Source of the DNA: an uncultured Thioclava sp. | GTDB taxonomy: Bacteria > Pseudomonadota > Alphaproteobacteria > Rhodobacterales > Rhodobacteraceae | Length of the DNA stretch: 64,000 bases | Assembly (NCBI RefSeq): GCF_913064665.1 | Contig: NZ_CAJYBT010000010.1 | Span: 1-64,000, forward strand | Direction of reading: 5' to 3' | In this document: positions 19,233 through 27,465 of the stretch, piece after piece | How positions within the stretch are numbered: the first letter of the stretch is position 1 | Layout of the letters: each line of letters starts with the position of its first letter | The notes under the pieces: model-generated | The model's database searches: none | What the model was told of the DNA's origin: nothing | The model's input: only the letters and a program-made list of their open reading frames with translations | Made by a program: the position numbers and the translations under genes

Positions 19233-20477
19233 TCACCCCGGCTCGCGCATCGCGACCGCGTCAGAGGCAGTGTGCATCGACGCCGCTGGCACCGCCACCG
19301 GTTCGCGTCTGGGTTTGGCCGGACGGACGCCCCGGCGCGCCTTTGCCATCTCATCGCGCAGCCTGTCGGCGACGATACCGACCTCGCCATCGCTCATCTG
19401 CACATATAGCGGCAACAGGATCGCGTGATCGCGCGCCTCCTCAGAGCGCTTGAGCGAATGACGCAACTCGACATCAGCCTGCGCGGGTTCCAGATGCATG
19501 CACATGATGCCACGCCGCGTGGTCACGCCCCGATCCAGCAAGCCTTGCATCAAGGCGCGCTGATCAATCGCGCTGTCCAGTCGCACCGCATAGCTTTGCC
19601 AGTTCGAGCGCGCCCAATCGGGCTCGACCGGCGTGGACAGCCCCTCGATCCCGGACAGCATCTCGCCATAAAGCGCGGCAATCTCGCGACGGCGGCGCAC
19701 GATTTCATCAAGCCGCCCAAGTTGCACCCGCCCGACAGACGCCTGAATATCGGTCATGCGATAGTTATAGCCGCGCTCGATATAGCTTTCGAACACGACA
19801 CTTGCGGCGGCGTGACGCGCGGTGTCGGAAATCGACATCCCATGCTGACGCCACAGCCGGAATTTCGCATCATATTCGGCGTTGCGCGTGGTCAGCATCC
19901 CGCCCTCGCCGGTGGTGATGACCTTGCGCGGATGAAACGAGAAGCAGGCGATATCGCCATGCGGCGCGCCGATCTTGCCCCATTTCCCGTCAACGCGGAT
20001 TTCCGAGCCGATGGCGCAGGCTGCATCCTCGATCAGCGGCAGATCATGGGCGCGCGCAATCGCGAGCAGCGCCGTCAAATCGCAGGGCATCCCGATCTGA
20101 TGCACACACAAGATCGCCTTGCTGCGCGGCGTGATCGCCTGCGCGACCGCCTCGGGATCAATGTTATAGCCGTCCGCCTCGATATCAACGAACACAGGCA
20201 TCGCGCCGCATTGCCGGATCGCGTTGCCGCTGGCGATGAAGGAATGGCTGACGGTGATCACCTCATCGCCAGGGCCCACGCCCAGCGCCTGACAGGCCAA
20301 ATGCAGCGCAGTGGTGCAGTTGGACACAGCCACCGCATGGGGCGCGCCTACGAGGGCGGCGAAATCGGACTCGAACGCGGCGACCTGCGGCCCTTGTGAG
20401 ACCCAGCCCGACAGGACGGCGGCATGGGCGGCATTGGCCTCGGCCTCGCCCAGAAACGGTTTTGCAATCGGTATCAT
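19233..20477 (-). CDS. DegT/DnrJ/EryC1/StrS sugar aminotransferase
   Basis: The 414-aa PLP enzyme has the fold-type I features of the family: VAVSNCTTALHLACQAL near residue 55, the Asp-containing LIEDAACAIGS, and the catalytic lysine in CFSFHPRKVITTGEGG. It transfers an amino group to a keto-sugar nucleotide. The ATG at 20477 overlaps the epimerase stop (ATGA); the frame runs 16 codons further but into that gene. About 35 C-terminal residues rich in Arg/Pro/Ala go beyond the usual end. It is the last gene of the coupled five-gene operon and may act on a 4-keto or 3-keto sugar made by its partners. Confidence 0.9.
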   Translation of the reverse strand: MIPIAKPFLGEAEANAAHAAVLSGWVSQGPQVAAFESDFAALVGAPHAVAVSNCTTALHLACQALGVGPGDEVITVSHSFIASGNAIRQCGAMPVFVDIEADGYNIDPEAVAQAITPRSKAILCVHQIGMPCDLTALLAIARAHDLPLIEDAACAIGSEIRVDGKWGKIGAPHGDIACFSFHPRKVITTGEGGMLTTRNAEYDAKFRLWRQHGMSISDTARHAAASVVFESYIERGYNYRMTDIQASVGRVQLGRLDEIVRRRREIAALYGEMLSGIEGLSTPVEPDWARSNWQSYAVRLDSAIDQRALMQGLLDRGVTTRRGIMCMHLEPAQADVELRHSLKRSEEARDHAILLPLYVQMSDGEVGIVADRLRDEMAKARRGVRPAKPRREPVAVPAASMHTASDAVAMREPG

Positions 20478-21475
20478 GCGAACATCTCCCGTGCTTGCGT
20501 GGCCATGGTTTCCCCCTGCCACCATGCGATCAGATCGTGCAGCCCGATGTCGACGGGGATCTGAGCCGTAAAGCCAAGCTGTTTGGCGGCCAACGCGCCC
20601 GAGGCAAGACGCCGCGGCACCGGGTTGACGTTGCGCTCGGGCGCATGGGTTGGCACCAAATCGGGGCGCCCCATCCCGGCCGACAGCAGTTTCGCCAGTT
20701 CCAGCAGCGAGGTTTCGGTTTCGCTGCCGACGTTGAACACCGCATCCGACACCGGCACGCTGGCCGCCAGAATATTGGCCCGCGCCACGTCGCGCACGTC
20801 GATCATATCCATCGTCTGAAGCCCGTCGCCGAACACGATCGGGGGTTCGCCATTGGCGATCCGCTCCATCCAGCGCACCATGACCTCGGTGTAGCGACCA
20901 TGCAGGTCCATACGCGGGCCATAGACGTTGAAATAGCGCAGCGCGACATAGTCCAGCCCATACATATCGTTGAACGAGCGCAGCATCCCCTCGCCAAAAG
21001 CCTTGGCTGCACCGTAAAGCGTGCGATTGGGATAGGGCGGTTCGGATTCGGTGGTCGGGAAATTCTCGGCCAAGCCATAGATCGAGGCCGAAGACGCCAT
21101 CACCACCTTACGGGTGCCTGCACGCTGACACATCTGCAACAGATCAAAGGTCGCCTGCACCATCACCGACATCGCCTCATCGGGTTCGGCAGCGCAATGG
21201 GTGATGCGCAAAGCGGCCTGATGAAACACGGTATCGGTCCCCGCAACAAGGCGCTCCATCAGATCGCTGTCGCGAATATCGCCCTCGATCAGCTTGACCC
21301 GCTTGTCGCCCAGCGCCGTTGCAAGATTTTCGCGCCGACCCCGCACCATGTTATCAACCACGATGATCTCGCTGCAATTCTCGGCCAGCAGAAGATCGAC
21401 GATATGCGACCCGACAAAGCCACTTCCGCCGGTCACCAAAACGCGCTTGTTCGCCAGAATACCTTGAGTGCTCAT
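20474..21475 (-). CDS. NAD-dependent sugar epimerase/dehydratase (SDR)
   Basis: The 333-aa extended SDR begins RVLVTGGSGFVGSHIVDLLL and has the SSASIYG and YGAAK catalytic motifs, plus RYFNVYGPRMD. This resembles the UDP-GlcNAc/UDP-glucuronate 4-epimerase group (WbpP-like), but an unusual dehydratase cannot be excluded. ATG 21475 has AAGGA seven bases upstream and starts four bases after the stop of the aminotransferase gene before it. It supplies a nucleotide sugar to, or modifies a product of, the aminotransferases. Confidence 0.88.
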   Translation of the reverse strand: MSTQGILANKRVLVTGGSGFVGSHIVDLLLAENCSEIIVVDNMVRGRRENLATALGDKRVKLIEGDIRDSDLMERLVAGTDTVFHQAALRITHCAAEPDEAMSVMVQATFDLLQMCQRAGTRKVVMASSASIYGLAENFPTTESEPPYPNRTLYGAAKAFGEGMLRSFNDMYGLDYVALRYFNVYGPRMDLHGRYTEVMVRWMERIANGEPPIVFGDGLQTMDMIDVRDVARANILAASVPVSDAVFNVGSETETSLLELAKLLSAGMGRPDLVPTHAPERNVNPVPRRLASGALAAKQLGFTAQIPVDIGLHDLIAWWQGETMATQAREMFA

Positions 21476-21479
21476 GGGA

Positions 21480-22601
21480 CTATCCTTGCATTTCCATTGG
21501 CGCCATCGCGCCGGCAAATCGGTTCACCGACTCCACGATATGATCGACATGCTTGTCCGTGAGATCGGGATGGATCGGCAGCGAGACGGTGGTGTCGGCA
21601 TAGGCCTCGGCCACCGGGAAATCGCCGCGCGAATAGCCCATGCGGGCATAGGCGGGTTGCAGATGCACCGGCAACGGGTAGTGCACACTGGTGGGCACGC
21701 TGGCGGTTTCCAGATTGGCTTGGAACTCGGCGCGATTGGCGACACGAATGGCATAGACATGACCGACATGATCCTCGCCAAACGGCCCCTTGGCGCGTGA
21801 AATGTCAGGCGCGAGCCCCTCGTGATACATATTGGCGATCCGGCGCCGCGCAGCATTCCACGCATCCAGATGGCGCAGCTTTACGTCAAGGATCGCGCCC
21901 TGCACCGCATCCATGCGGAAATTGTAGCCCTCGACCACATGGTTGCCTTTGCCTTTTTGGCCCCAGTCGCGCAGGCAGCGCACCTTCTCATCTAACTCTG
22001 CCGAGCTGGTGACAATCGCGCCACCCTCACCACATGCGCCAAGGTTCTTGCCGGGATAAAAGCTGAAACAGCCGATATCGCCGAATGTACCCGCACGCTG
22101 CGTGCCCCGCTGCGCGCCATGCGCCTGCGCGGCGTCTTCGATCACCAGCAAGCCATGACGGCGCGCAATCGCGACGATGGCCTCCATATCGGCCAACCGA
22201 CCGTGCAAATGCACCGGCAAGATCGCGCGGGTGCGTGGCGAAATCGCGGCTTTGATCCCGCTTGGGTCCATGTTCCAGGTCTCGGGATCGATATCGACCA
22301 GCACCGGGGTTGCACCCGTATAAAGAATGGCCGCGATCGTGGCGACGAAGGTGGAGGGCGTGGTGATGACCTCATCGCCCGGCCCGATCCCGGCAGCCAA
22401 CAACGCCAGATGCAGCGCCGAGGTGCCACTGCTGACACCAATCGCAGACCCCGCGCCACAATAGAGCGCGAAGTTCTCTTCAAAGGACTCGACCGGCTCG
22501 CCCAGCACATAATTCCCGCTGCGCAAGACCTGCAGCACGGCCTCTTCGAGCTCGGGGGCGATGGCGCGATACTGGGCGCGAAGGTTCAGGAACGGGATCA
22601 T
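21480..22601 (-). CDS. DegT/DnrJ/EryC1/StrS aminotransferase, WbpE-like
   Basis: The 373-aa PLP enzyme starts IPFLNLRAQYRAIAPELE. It has the substrate motif VGVSSGTSALHLALLA-like (here IGVSSGTSALHLALLA), VIEDAAQAHGAQ, and the catalytic lysine in CFSFYPGKNLGACGEGG. Close relatives (WbpE, WlbC) aminate UDP-2-acetamido-3-oxo-glucuronate. Its ATG overlaps the stop of the oxidoreductase gene (ATGA). Together with the WbpB-like and WbpD-like genes upstream this is the known B-E-D trio for 3-amino groups on UDP-GlcNAc-uronate. Confidence 0.9.
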   Translation of the reverse strand: MIPFLNLRAQYRAIAPELEEAVLQVLRSGNYVLGEPVESFEENFALYCGAGSAIGVSSGTSALHLALLAAGIGPGDEVITTPSTFVATIAAILYTGATPVLVDIDPETWNMDPSGIKAAISPRTRAILPVHLHGRLADMEAIVAIARRHGLLVIEDAAQAHGAQRGTQRAGTFGDIGCFSFYPGKNLGACGEGGAIVTSSAELDEKVRCLRDWGQKGKGNHVVEGYNFRMDAVQGAILDVKLRHLDAWNAARRRIANMYHEGLAPDISRAKGPFGEDHVGHVYAIRVANRAEFQANLETASVPTSVHYPLPVHLQPAYARMGYSRGDFPVAEAYADTTVSLPIHPDLTDKHVDHIVESVNRFAGAMAPMEMQG

Positions 22602-23617
22602 GACGCCTCTCTTTTCTGGCCAAGTTCGACGGGAAAGCCCCGACGCGTTGTGGAAAGGGTTGCCGCCGCGAGCAGTTCGACCACCCGCAGCCCGCCGACC
22701 CCATCGGTCAGAGGCGTGGCTTTGGTGTCGATGCAGCGTGCGAATTCCTGAACTTCGGTGACCAGCGCCTCCTTCGAGGACAGCGCGGGCGCACGCATGT
22801 CACCCAAGCGATACGAGACCAGCGGCTCATAGCGATCAACCCCGGGGGCAGCGCCGCGGTCATAGACCTTGACCTTCTCGCTGGTCTGCATGTCGTCATA
22901 GATCACCATACGCTGGCTGCCACCGATCACGGTCTGGCGGATCTTGACCGGAGCCAGCCAGTTCACGTTGAGATAGGCCATCACCCCGTCGTCATAATAG
23001 ATCGACAGATGCGCCATATTGGCCGGGCTGCCCGCGATGCAGGTCGCCGCACTGGCCGAAACCGCAATCGGGCTGGCCCCGAGAAGGTGGTCGAGGATAG
23101 CAATGTCATGCACCGCGAGATCCCAGATCACATCGACATCGCGCTGGAAAATCCCAAGGTTCACCCGCGTGGAGTCGTAATAATACATCTTGCCGAGTTC
23201 GCCCGATGACATCAGCTCTGAAATCTTCTGCACCGCTCCGGTATAGATGAAGGTGTGATCGACCATCAGGATCACGCCTTTATGGGCGGCCGCTTCGACC
23301 AGTTTTGCCGCGCGCAAGGGCGTGTCGGCCATCGGCTTTTCGACCAGCACATGCTTGCCCGCCTGAATGGCCGCCATTGCCAGATCGTAATGGCTGGCGA
23401 CGGGCGTGGCGATCATCACCGCATCGACTTTGGGATCCGCGATCATCTCATAGATATCGGTGCTCAGGCGGGCCGCCGGGTGGCGCTGTGCTGCGCGCCC
23501 CAAGGCCTTGCTGTCACGATCCGCGATCATCTCGACGCGCGCACAGCCCGATTCCGAGACCGCACGGGCGAGGTTGGGGCCCCAATAGCCGTATCCTGCG
23601 ACTCCTACGTTGATCAT
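22598..23617 (-). CDS. Gfo/Idh/MocA family sugar dehydrogenase, WbpB/WlbA-like
   Basis: The 339-aa protein starts MINVGVAGYGYWGPNLAR, an NAD-binding Rossmann motif, and has the family's EKP lysine/proline motif in LVEKPMADT. DLAVHDIAILDHLLG carries the conserved Asp and His of the active site. WbpB/WlbA enzymes oxidise C3 of UDP-GlcNAc-uronate. ATG 23617 has GGAGG seven bases upstream and overlaps the acetyltransferase stop (ATGA). The longer frame to 23800 lies inside the upstream gene and was rejected. Confidence 0.9.
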   Translation of the reverse strand: MINVGVAGYGYWGPNLARAVSESGCARVEMIADRDSKALGRAAQRHPAARLSTDIYEMIADPKVDAVMIATPVASHYDLAMAAIQAGKHVLVEKPMADTPLRAAKLVEAAAHKGVILMVDHTFIYTGAVQKISELMSSGELGKMYYYDSTRVNLGIFQRDVDVIWDLAVHDIAILDHLLGASPIAVSASAATCIAGSPANMAHLSIYYDDGVMAYLNVNWLAPVKIRQTVIGGSQRMVIYDDMQTSEKVKVYDRGAAPGVDRYEPLVSYRLGDMRAPALSSKEALVTEVQEFARCIDTKATPLTDGVGGLRVVELLAAATLSTTRRGFPVELGQKREAS

Positions 23618-24201
23618 GTCCGGTCCTCCGGTTGCTGTGACGAATGTGTCTTTGAAGGGGATTGGCCGCTGCCTTGCGCAGATGGCACATCCCCGATGAT
23701 GCGCGCGGGCACGCCCGCCACGACGGTGCGCGCGGGCACGTTGCGCGTGACCACGGCCCCCGCGCCGATCAAAGCTCCCGGGCCAATCGAGATGCCGCAA
23801 AGAATGGTCGCATTGGACCCGATGGACGCGCCGCGCCCGATCACAGTCTCAAGGCATTCCCAATCCTGCGCACCTTTCAGCGAGCCGTCGGGATTGGTGC
23901 TGGCGGGATACATATCATTGGTGAACATCACGCCGTGGCCGACGAAGACCTCATCTTCAAGGATGACGCCGCTACAGATGAAACTGTGCGAAGACACCTT
24001 GCAGCGCGCTCCGATCCGGGTGCCTGACTGGATCTCTACGAACGGGCCAATCTGGGTGTGACTGCCAATGCTACAGCCATAGATGTTCACAAGATCAGGG
24101 TGCGTGATCTTTACGTCTTTGCCGAGAGAACAATTCACGATTGGCACATCACTGATCCGTTGCTGGGCCGCAGGGTCTGACGAGAGAGCCACTGGCAGCA
24201 T
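23614..24201 (-). CDS. WbpD/WlbB-like UDP-amino-sugar N-acetyltransferase
   Basis: The 195-aa left-handed beta-helix protein has hexapeptide repeats through residues 25-165 and the loop MFTNDMYPAS, typical of WbpD/WlbB. It ends VVTRNVPARTVVAGVPARIIG. These enzymes acetylate the 3-amino group of UDP-2-acetamido-3-amino-glucuronate. The ATG has AGGGA upstream. It is the first gene of the coupled operon that runs left to the second aminotransferase. About 20 hydrophilic residues extend past the usual C-terminus. Confidence 0.9.
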   Translation of the reverse strand: MLPVALSSDPAAQQRISDVPIVNCSLGKDVKITHPDLVNIYGCSIGSHTQIGPFVEIQSGTRIGARCKVSSHSFICSGVILEDEVFVGHGVMFTNDMYPASTNPDGSLKGAQDWECLETVIGRGASIGSNATILCGISIGPGALIGAGAVVTRNVPARTVVAGVPARIIGDVPSAQGSGQSPSKTHSSQQPEDRT

Positions 24202-24780
24202 TTATCCCTAGGACAAAGCTGACAAATCACGCGCCGATAAAGAACCGCGCTATTGGGCGTAGCGCGTTGCGGATCGGGGGAAATGGGCTGTGCTGTGCCA
24301 CCGCCAAACGCCGCGCAGGCACCGCTGATTTGCGTCATGGCGCGCCAAAAGGCACAGGCGCATCTGCAAGCGCGCGCCCTTTTGACACCCGCGCTTCCGC
24401 CAAATGCGCCCCAGCATGACCATTCGGAGGAGCCCGCAAATCTTGCCCAGGCAGCCCAAGCAAGCGCGCCTTCGCAAGCACGAAAACGAGTCGCGTTTCG
24501 CTCTGTCAGGCAACCAGATATCGCCGTCGACAAGCGGATGATCGCCAAATAGCGGCATATTTTGCGGATTTAGCCCTGTCGCAAGGCCTTAATCGGCAAC
24601 AATCCGCGCATCAGATTCGCAAGACCTCTCTCGGGCCAAGTTGCTGAGGACGGGGTGAAAATTTCGACGCGTTTGGGGCCGAAGACTCGGATCGGCATAA
24701 AATGCACCCATCCTTTGTAAGTTGCCGCTTATGCGCCCAGCCCTGTCTGACGTTTAAGGATTCCCAATGCTATCAATCCC

Positions 24781-24793
24781 TCGCAATATGCAA
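24781..24793. promoter_or_regulatory. Palindrome-like motif upstream of the beta-helix protein gene
   Basis: The plus strand reads TCGCAATATGCAA; its complement TTGCATATTGCGA matches 11 of 13 positions of the TTGCATAATGCAA palindrome before the next DUF4082 gene. It lies 92 bp before the start codon. A binding site for a shared dimeric regulator is inferred, not shown. Confidence 0.4.
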
Positions 24794-24811
24794 TTGATCG
24801 AAGCAAAAGAT

Positions 24812-24869
24812 CTTTCGGCCGATGCCACTACTTCAAAAGAAGTAGCCCCACAGAACGCAAGGCCGAAAG
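24812..24869 (+). promoter_or_regulatory. Nested stem-loop in the leader of the beta-helix protein gene
   Basis: CTTTCGGCC at 24812-24820 pairs with GGCCGAAAG at 24861-24869. Inside it, CTACTTC at 24828-24834 pairs with GAAGTAG at 24839-24845 around an AAAA loop. The outer stem ends six bases before the GGAGG at 24876-24880, so the structure sits where it could affect translation or mRNA stability. There is no T-run, which argues against a terminator. Confidence 0.55.
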
Positions 24870-24885
24870 CCCATTGGAGGCGAAC

Positions 24886-27165
24886 ATGACTGTTTACTAT
24901 GTCGACACGAACGGCAACGACAACGCGAACGGCAGCTCAGGCTCTCCGTTTCGCACCATCAACCAGGCGCTCAATGCCAATCTCAACCCTGGAGATGAGA
25001 TTGTTGTGCGCCCTGGAACCTATAACGAAGCGCTCAATATCGACCAAGGTGGCTCGGCGGCAGGCGACGTCACCATTCGCGCAGAAACCCCCGGCACAGC
25101 CCTGATCCGTCCCCCCTCAGGGTCGTGGAACGCGATCAGCGTGAATGCGAACTATGTGAAGATCGAGGGCTTTGACATCGCCAACGCCAATGGCGACGGG
25201 ATCGAGGCCAACAGCGTCCATCACATCACCATTGCCGACAATATCGTGCACAACAACGCCGAGTCGGGCATCCAGTTCAACTACTCGGAATTCATCACCG
25301 TCGTCGGCAACGAGACCTATGGCAACGCCTCGTCGGGTTGGTTTTCGGGTATCTCGATCTATCAAAACCGCAATGTCAGCGGCGATACGACGACGCCCGG
25401 ATATCGCACGATCATCAAAGACAACATCACCCATGACAACGTAACGCAAAGCGGTGCGCATACCGATGGCAACGGCATCATCATCGATGATTTCCAAAGC
25501 ACCCAAACCTCCGGTTATCCGAATTACACCTACCCCACGCTGGTCGAGAACAACGTCTCTTACGGCAATGGCGGCAAGGGTATTCAGGTCACCTGGAGCG
25601 ACTATGTGACGGTGAGCAACAACACCGCCTATCACAACAATGTCGATCTGCAGAATGACGGCACCTGGCGTGGCGAAATCTCGAATGCGCAGTCGAGCAA
25701 CAACACCTTCGTCAACAACATCGCCGTGGCCGATCCCAGCATCAATGGCAATAACACCGCGATCGATAACAACTCGTATGGTGGCTATTCCAACGACAAT
25801 GTCGTCTGGCAAGACAACGTGCTGTATAATGGCACGGACGGAAAGCTCTCGGTCTCGACGGATGGCGGCAATGCCGCCCCAAGCGCGGCTGATGGCAACC
25901 TAATCGGCGTCGATCCGCAATTCGTCGATCCCGAGAATGGCGATTTCAGCCTTGCCTCGGGCTCGGCCGCGATTGATCTTGGCGCCTCTGTAGGGGGCTC
26001 TGACTCGGTTGTTTCGCCCCCCAGCACCCCAGACCCTGTCGTCACCCCCGACCCCGTCGTGACACCCGACCCGGTACCAGCGCCTGGTACACCCGCAGTC
26101 GAAAACACGGCCCCCGTGGCGCATGACGATATCAACTTTGAGACCACGCCAACCACGCCCTTGGTCTTGAAAGAGGCGCAACTGCTGTCCAATGACACGG
26201 ATGCGGATGGCGATGTTCTGGTGTTGACCAATATCGTCGGCACCACGAAGGGCAGCGCGGTGATGAACGATCAGCACGAGATCACCTTCACGCCCGACAG
26301 CACGGCCAGTGGCACGGCAAGCGTGACCTATCGTGTGTCTGATCAGCAAGGCGGCACGGATACCGCAACGGCCTTTATCGACATCACCGCAGCTTCGGCA
26401 CCCACGACGCCCGATACCACCTCCCCTGCCGCCGATGACGCGCTTTACAGCGTCTGGTCGGCGTCGGACACACCTGCTGTCACCGCAGAGAACGACCATA
26501 ACTCGGTCGAGCTGGGGATGCGCTTTGAGGTCACTGCCGATGGCGAGATCGATGCCGTGCGCGTCTATCGCGGCGAGGGCAACACCTCGACGATGCCCGC
26601 CACGCTATGGGACGCCGATGGCAACAAGATCGCCACGGCAACCCTGTCGGATACCGGAACAGCGGGCTGGCAACAGGTCGCCTTTGACACCCCGGTGCAG
26701 GTCTCGGCGGGCGATAGCTATGTGATCTCGTATCACGCCCCGCAAGGCCAATACGCGGTGAGCCAGAACTACTTCGACGATACCATGTCGACGGGTCCGA
26801 TCTCGACCGAGGCCAATGCGGGCGTCTATAGCTACGGCTCACAATCCGCACTGCCGACCCAAAGCTACCACGCCAGCAACTACTGGGTGGATGTGGTCTT
26901 TGACGCCGGCAACGGAGTGGACGCCAACGCCGATGAGTTTGTGTTCACGCCGGACACGCAAAGCGCTGTGGCTTCCAACCTGTCCGCCGCACCTTTGGAC
27001 GTGGCAGCACCCGCAACGGATGTCGCGGCTGCGACCCATGATGCTTCATCCGTCGACCCGGCCACGATTGACCCCGCCGCAGCAGATAGCCTGCCTGCGC
27101 TTGAGACCTCTCATGTCTTTGGGCACCATTCTGGCTGGTCGTTCTGGGGCGACATGGCAAGCTGA
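24886..27165 (+). CDS. Secreted beta-helix protein with DUF4082 domain
   Basis: ATG 24886 was chosen for GGAGG five bases upstream. The 759-aa product starts TVYYVDTNGNDNANGS, a DUF1565-type start of right-handed beta-helix proteins. PbH1-type coils rich in Asn follow (about 60-360), then a PDPVVT repeat linker (about 375-400), a cadherin/Big-like domain (405-502, with LSNDTDADGD), and one DUF4082 domain (about 518-675, ending SNYWVDVVFD). The tail has ADEFVFTPD and is Ala/Asp rich. There is no Sec signal peptide, so type I secretion is likely. The beta-helix could bind, cleave or epimerise polysaccharide; no catalytic residues could be assigned. Confidence 0.85.
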   Translation: MTVYYVDTNGNDNANGSSGSPFRTINQALNANLNPGDEIVVRPGTYNEALNIDQGGSAAGDVTIRAETPGTALIRPPSGSWNAISVNANYVKIEGFDIANANGDGIEANSVHHITIADNIVHNNAESGIQFNYSEFITVVGNETYGNASSGWFSGISIYQNRNVSGDTTTPGYRTIIKDNITHDNVTQSGAHTDGNGIIIDDFQSTQTSGYPNYTYPTLVENNVSYGNGGKGIQVTWSDYVTVSNNTAYHNNVDLQNDGTWRGEISNAQSSNNTFVNNIAVADPSINGNNTAIDNNSYGGYSNDNVVWQDNVLYNGTDGKLSVSTDGGNAAPSAADGNLIGVDPQFVDPENGDFSLASGSAAIDLGASVGGSDSVVSPPSTPDPVVTPDPVVTPDPVPAPGTPAVENTAPVAHDDINFETTPTTPLVLKEAQLLSNDTDADGDVLVLTNIVGTTKGSAVMNDQHEITFTPDSTASGTASVTYRVSDQQGGTDTATAFIDITAASAPTTPDTTSPAADDALYSVWSASDTPAVTAENDHNSVELGMRFEVTADGEIDAVRVYRGEGNTSTMPATLWDADGNKIATATLSDTGTAGWQQVAFDTPVQVSAGDSYVISYHAPQGQYAVSQNYFDDTMSTGPISTEANAGVYSYGSQSALPTQSYHASNYWVDVVFDAGNGVDANADEFVFTPDTQSAVASNLSAAPLDVAAPATDVAAATHDASSVDPATIDPAAADSLPALETSHVFGHHSGWSFWGDMAS

Positions 27166-27200
27166 TCGACGCCACGCCCAAGGCGTAGCACGCAATCCCG

Positions 27201-27230
27201 ACGCGTCCGGCTTTTGCCGGGCGCGTTTTT
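27201..27230 (+). terminator. Intrinsic terminator after the beta-helix protein gene
   Basis: ACGCGTCCGGC and GCCGGGCGCGT form an 11-bp stem with one G-T pair around a TTTT loop. TTTT follows directly. It lies 35 bp after the stop, so the 1385-aa protein gene likely has its own promoter. Confidence 0.85.
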
Positions 27231-27334
27231 CGTTCTGGCCCCCCTCGCCTTTTGACGCCCTGAGCCGGCTCCCAACCCGCCCTTTGATCCGCGCAATCGT
27301 CAATCCGAAGATCGGCGCGCGCGCCCACCCCCAT

Positions 27335-27347
27335 TTGCATAATGCAA
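27335..27347. promoter_or_regulatory. Perfect TTGCATAATGCAA palindrome
   Basis: TTGCAT and ATGCAA flank one central A, 118 bp before the start of the 1385-aa protein gene and downstream of the terminator at 27201-27230. Similar sequences precede the beta-helix protein gene and the type I secretion genes. It is a candidate operator or activator site. Confidence 0.45.
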
Positions 27348-27465
27348 CGATCAATCGGTGAGGAAGAATCAGCCGTTCGGTGAGTATTCCCACGACGCGA
27401 TCGCGCGCAGACTGTGGCTCGATAGGGCTGATTTCCGGCCAGACGCAGAAAAAGGGCGACACGTC

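Larger units (their letters stand above)
24202..24885. other. 684-bp divergent intergenic region
   Basis: It separates the leftward sugar operon from the rightward DUF4082 protein genes. Two 100-codon frames on opposite strands (about 24250-24558) lack a good ribosome site, homology and neighbours' codon pattern, so no gene is called. The right third carries a palindrome-like motif at 24781-24793 and a nested stem structure at 24812-24869, described separately. Confidence 0.5.

Noticed and set aside
24250..24558. Overlapping about 100-codon open frames on both strands in the large intergenic region
   Set aside because: No ribosome site, no recognisable product, low-complexity composition; typical of long open frames in G+C-rich DNA.
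26030..26100. Short PDPVVT-coding DNA repeats
   Set aside because: A normal proline-rich linker between domains, not a mobile or regulatory repeat.
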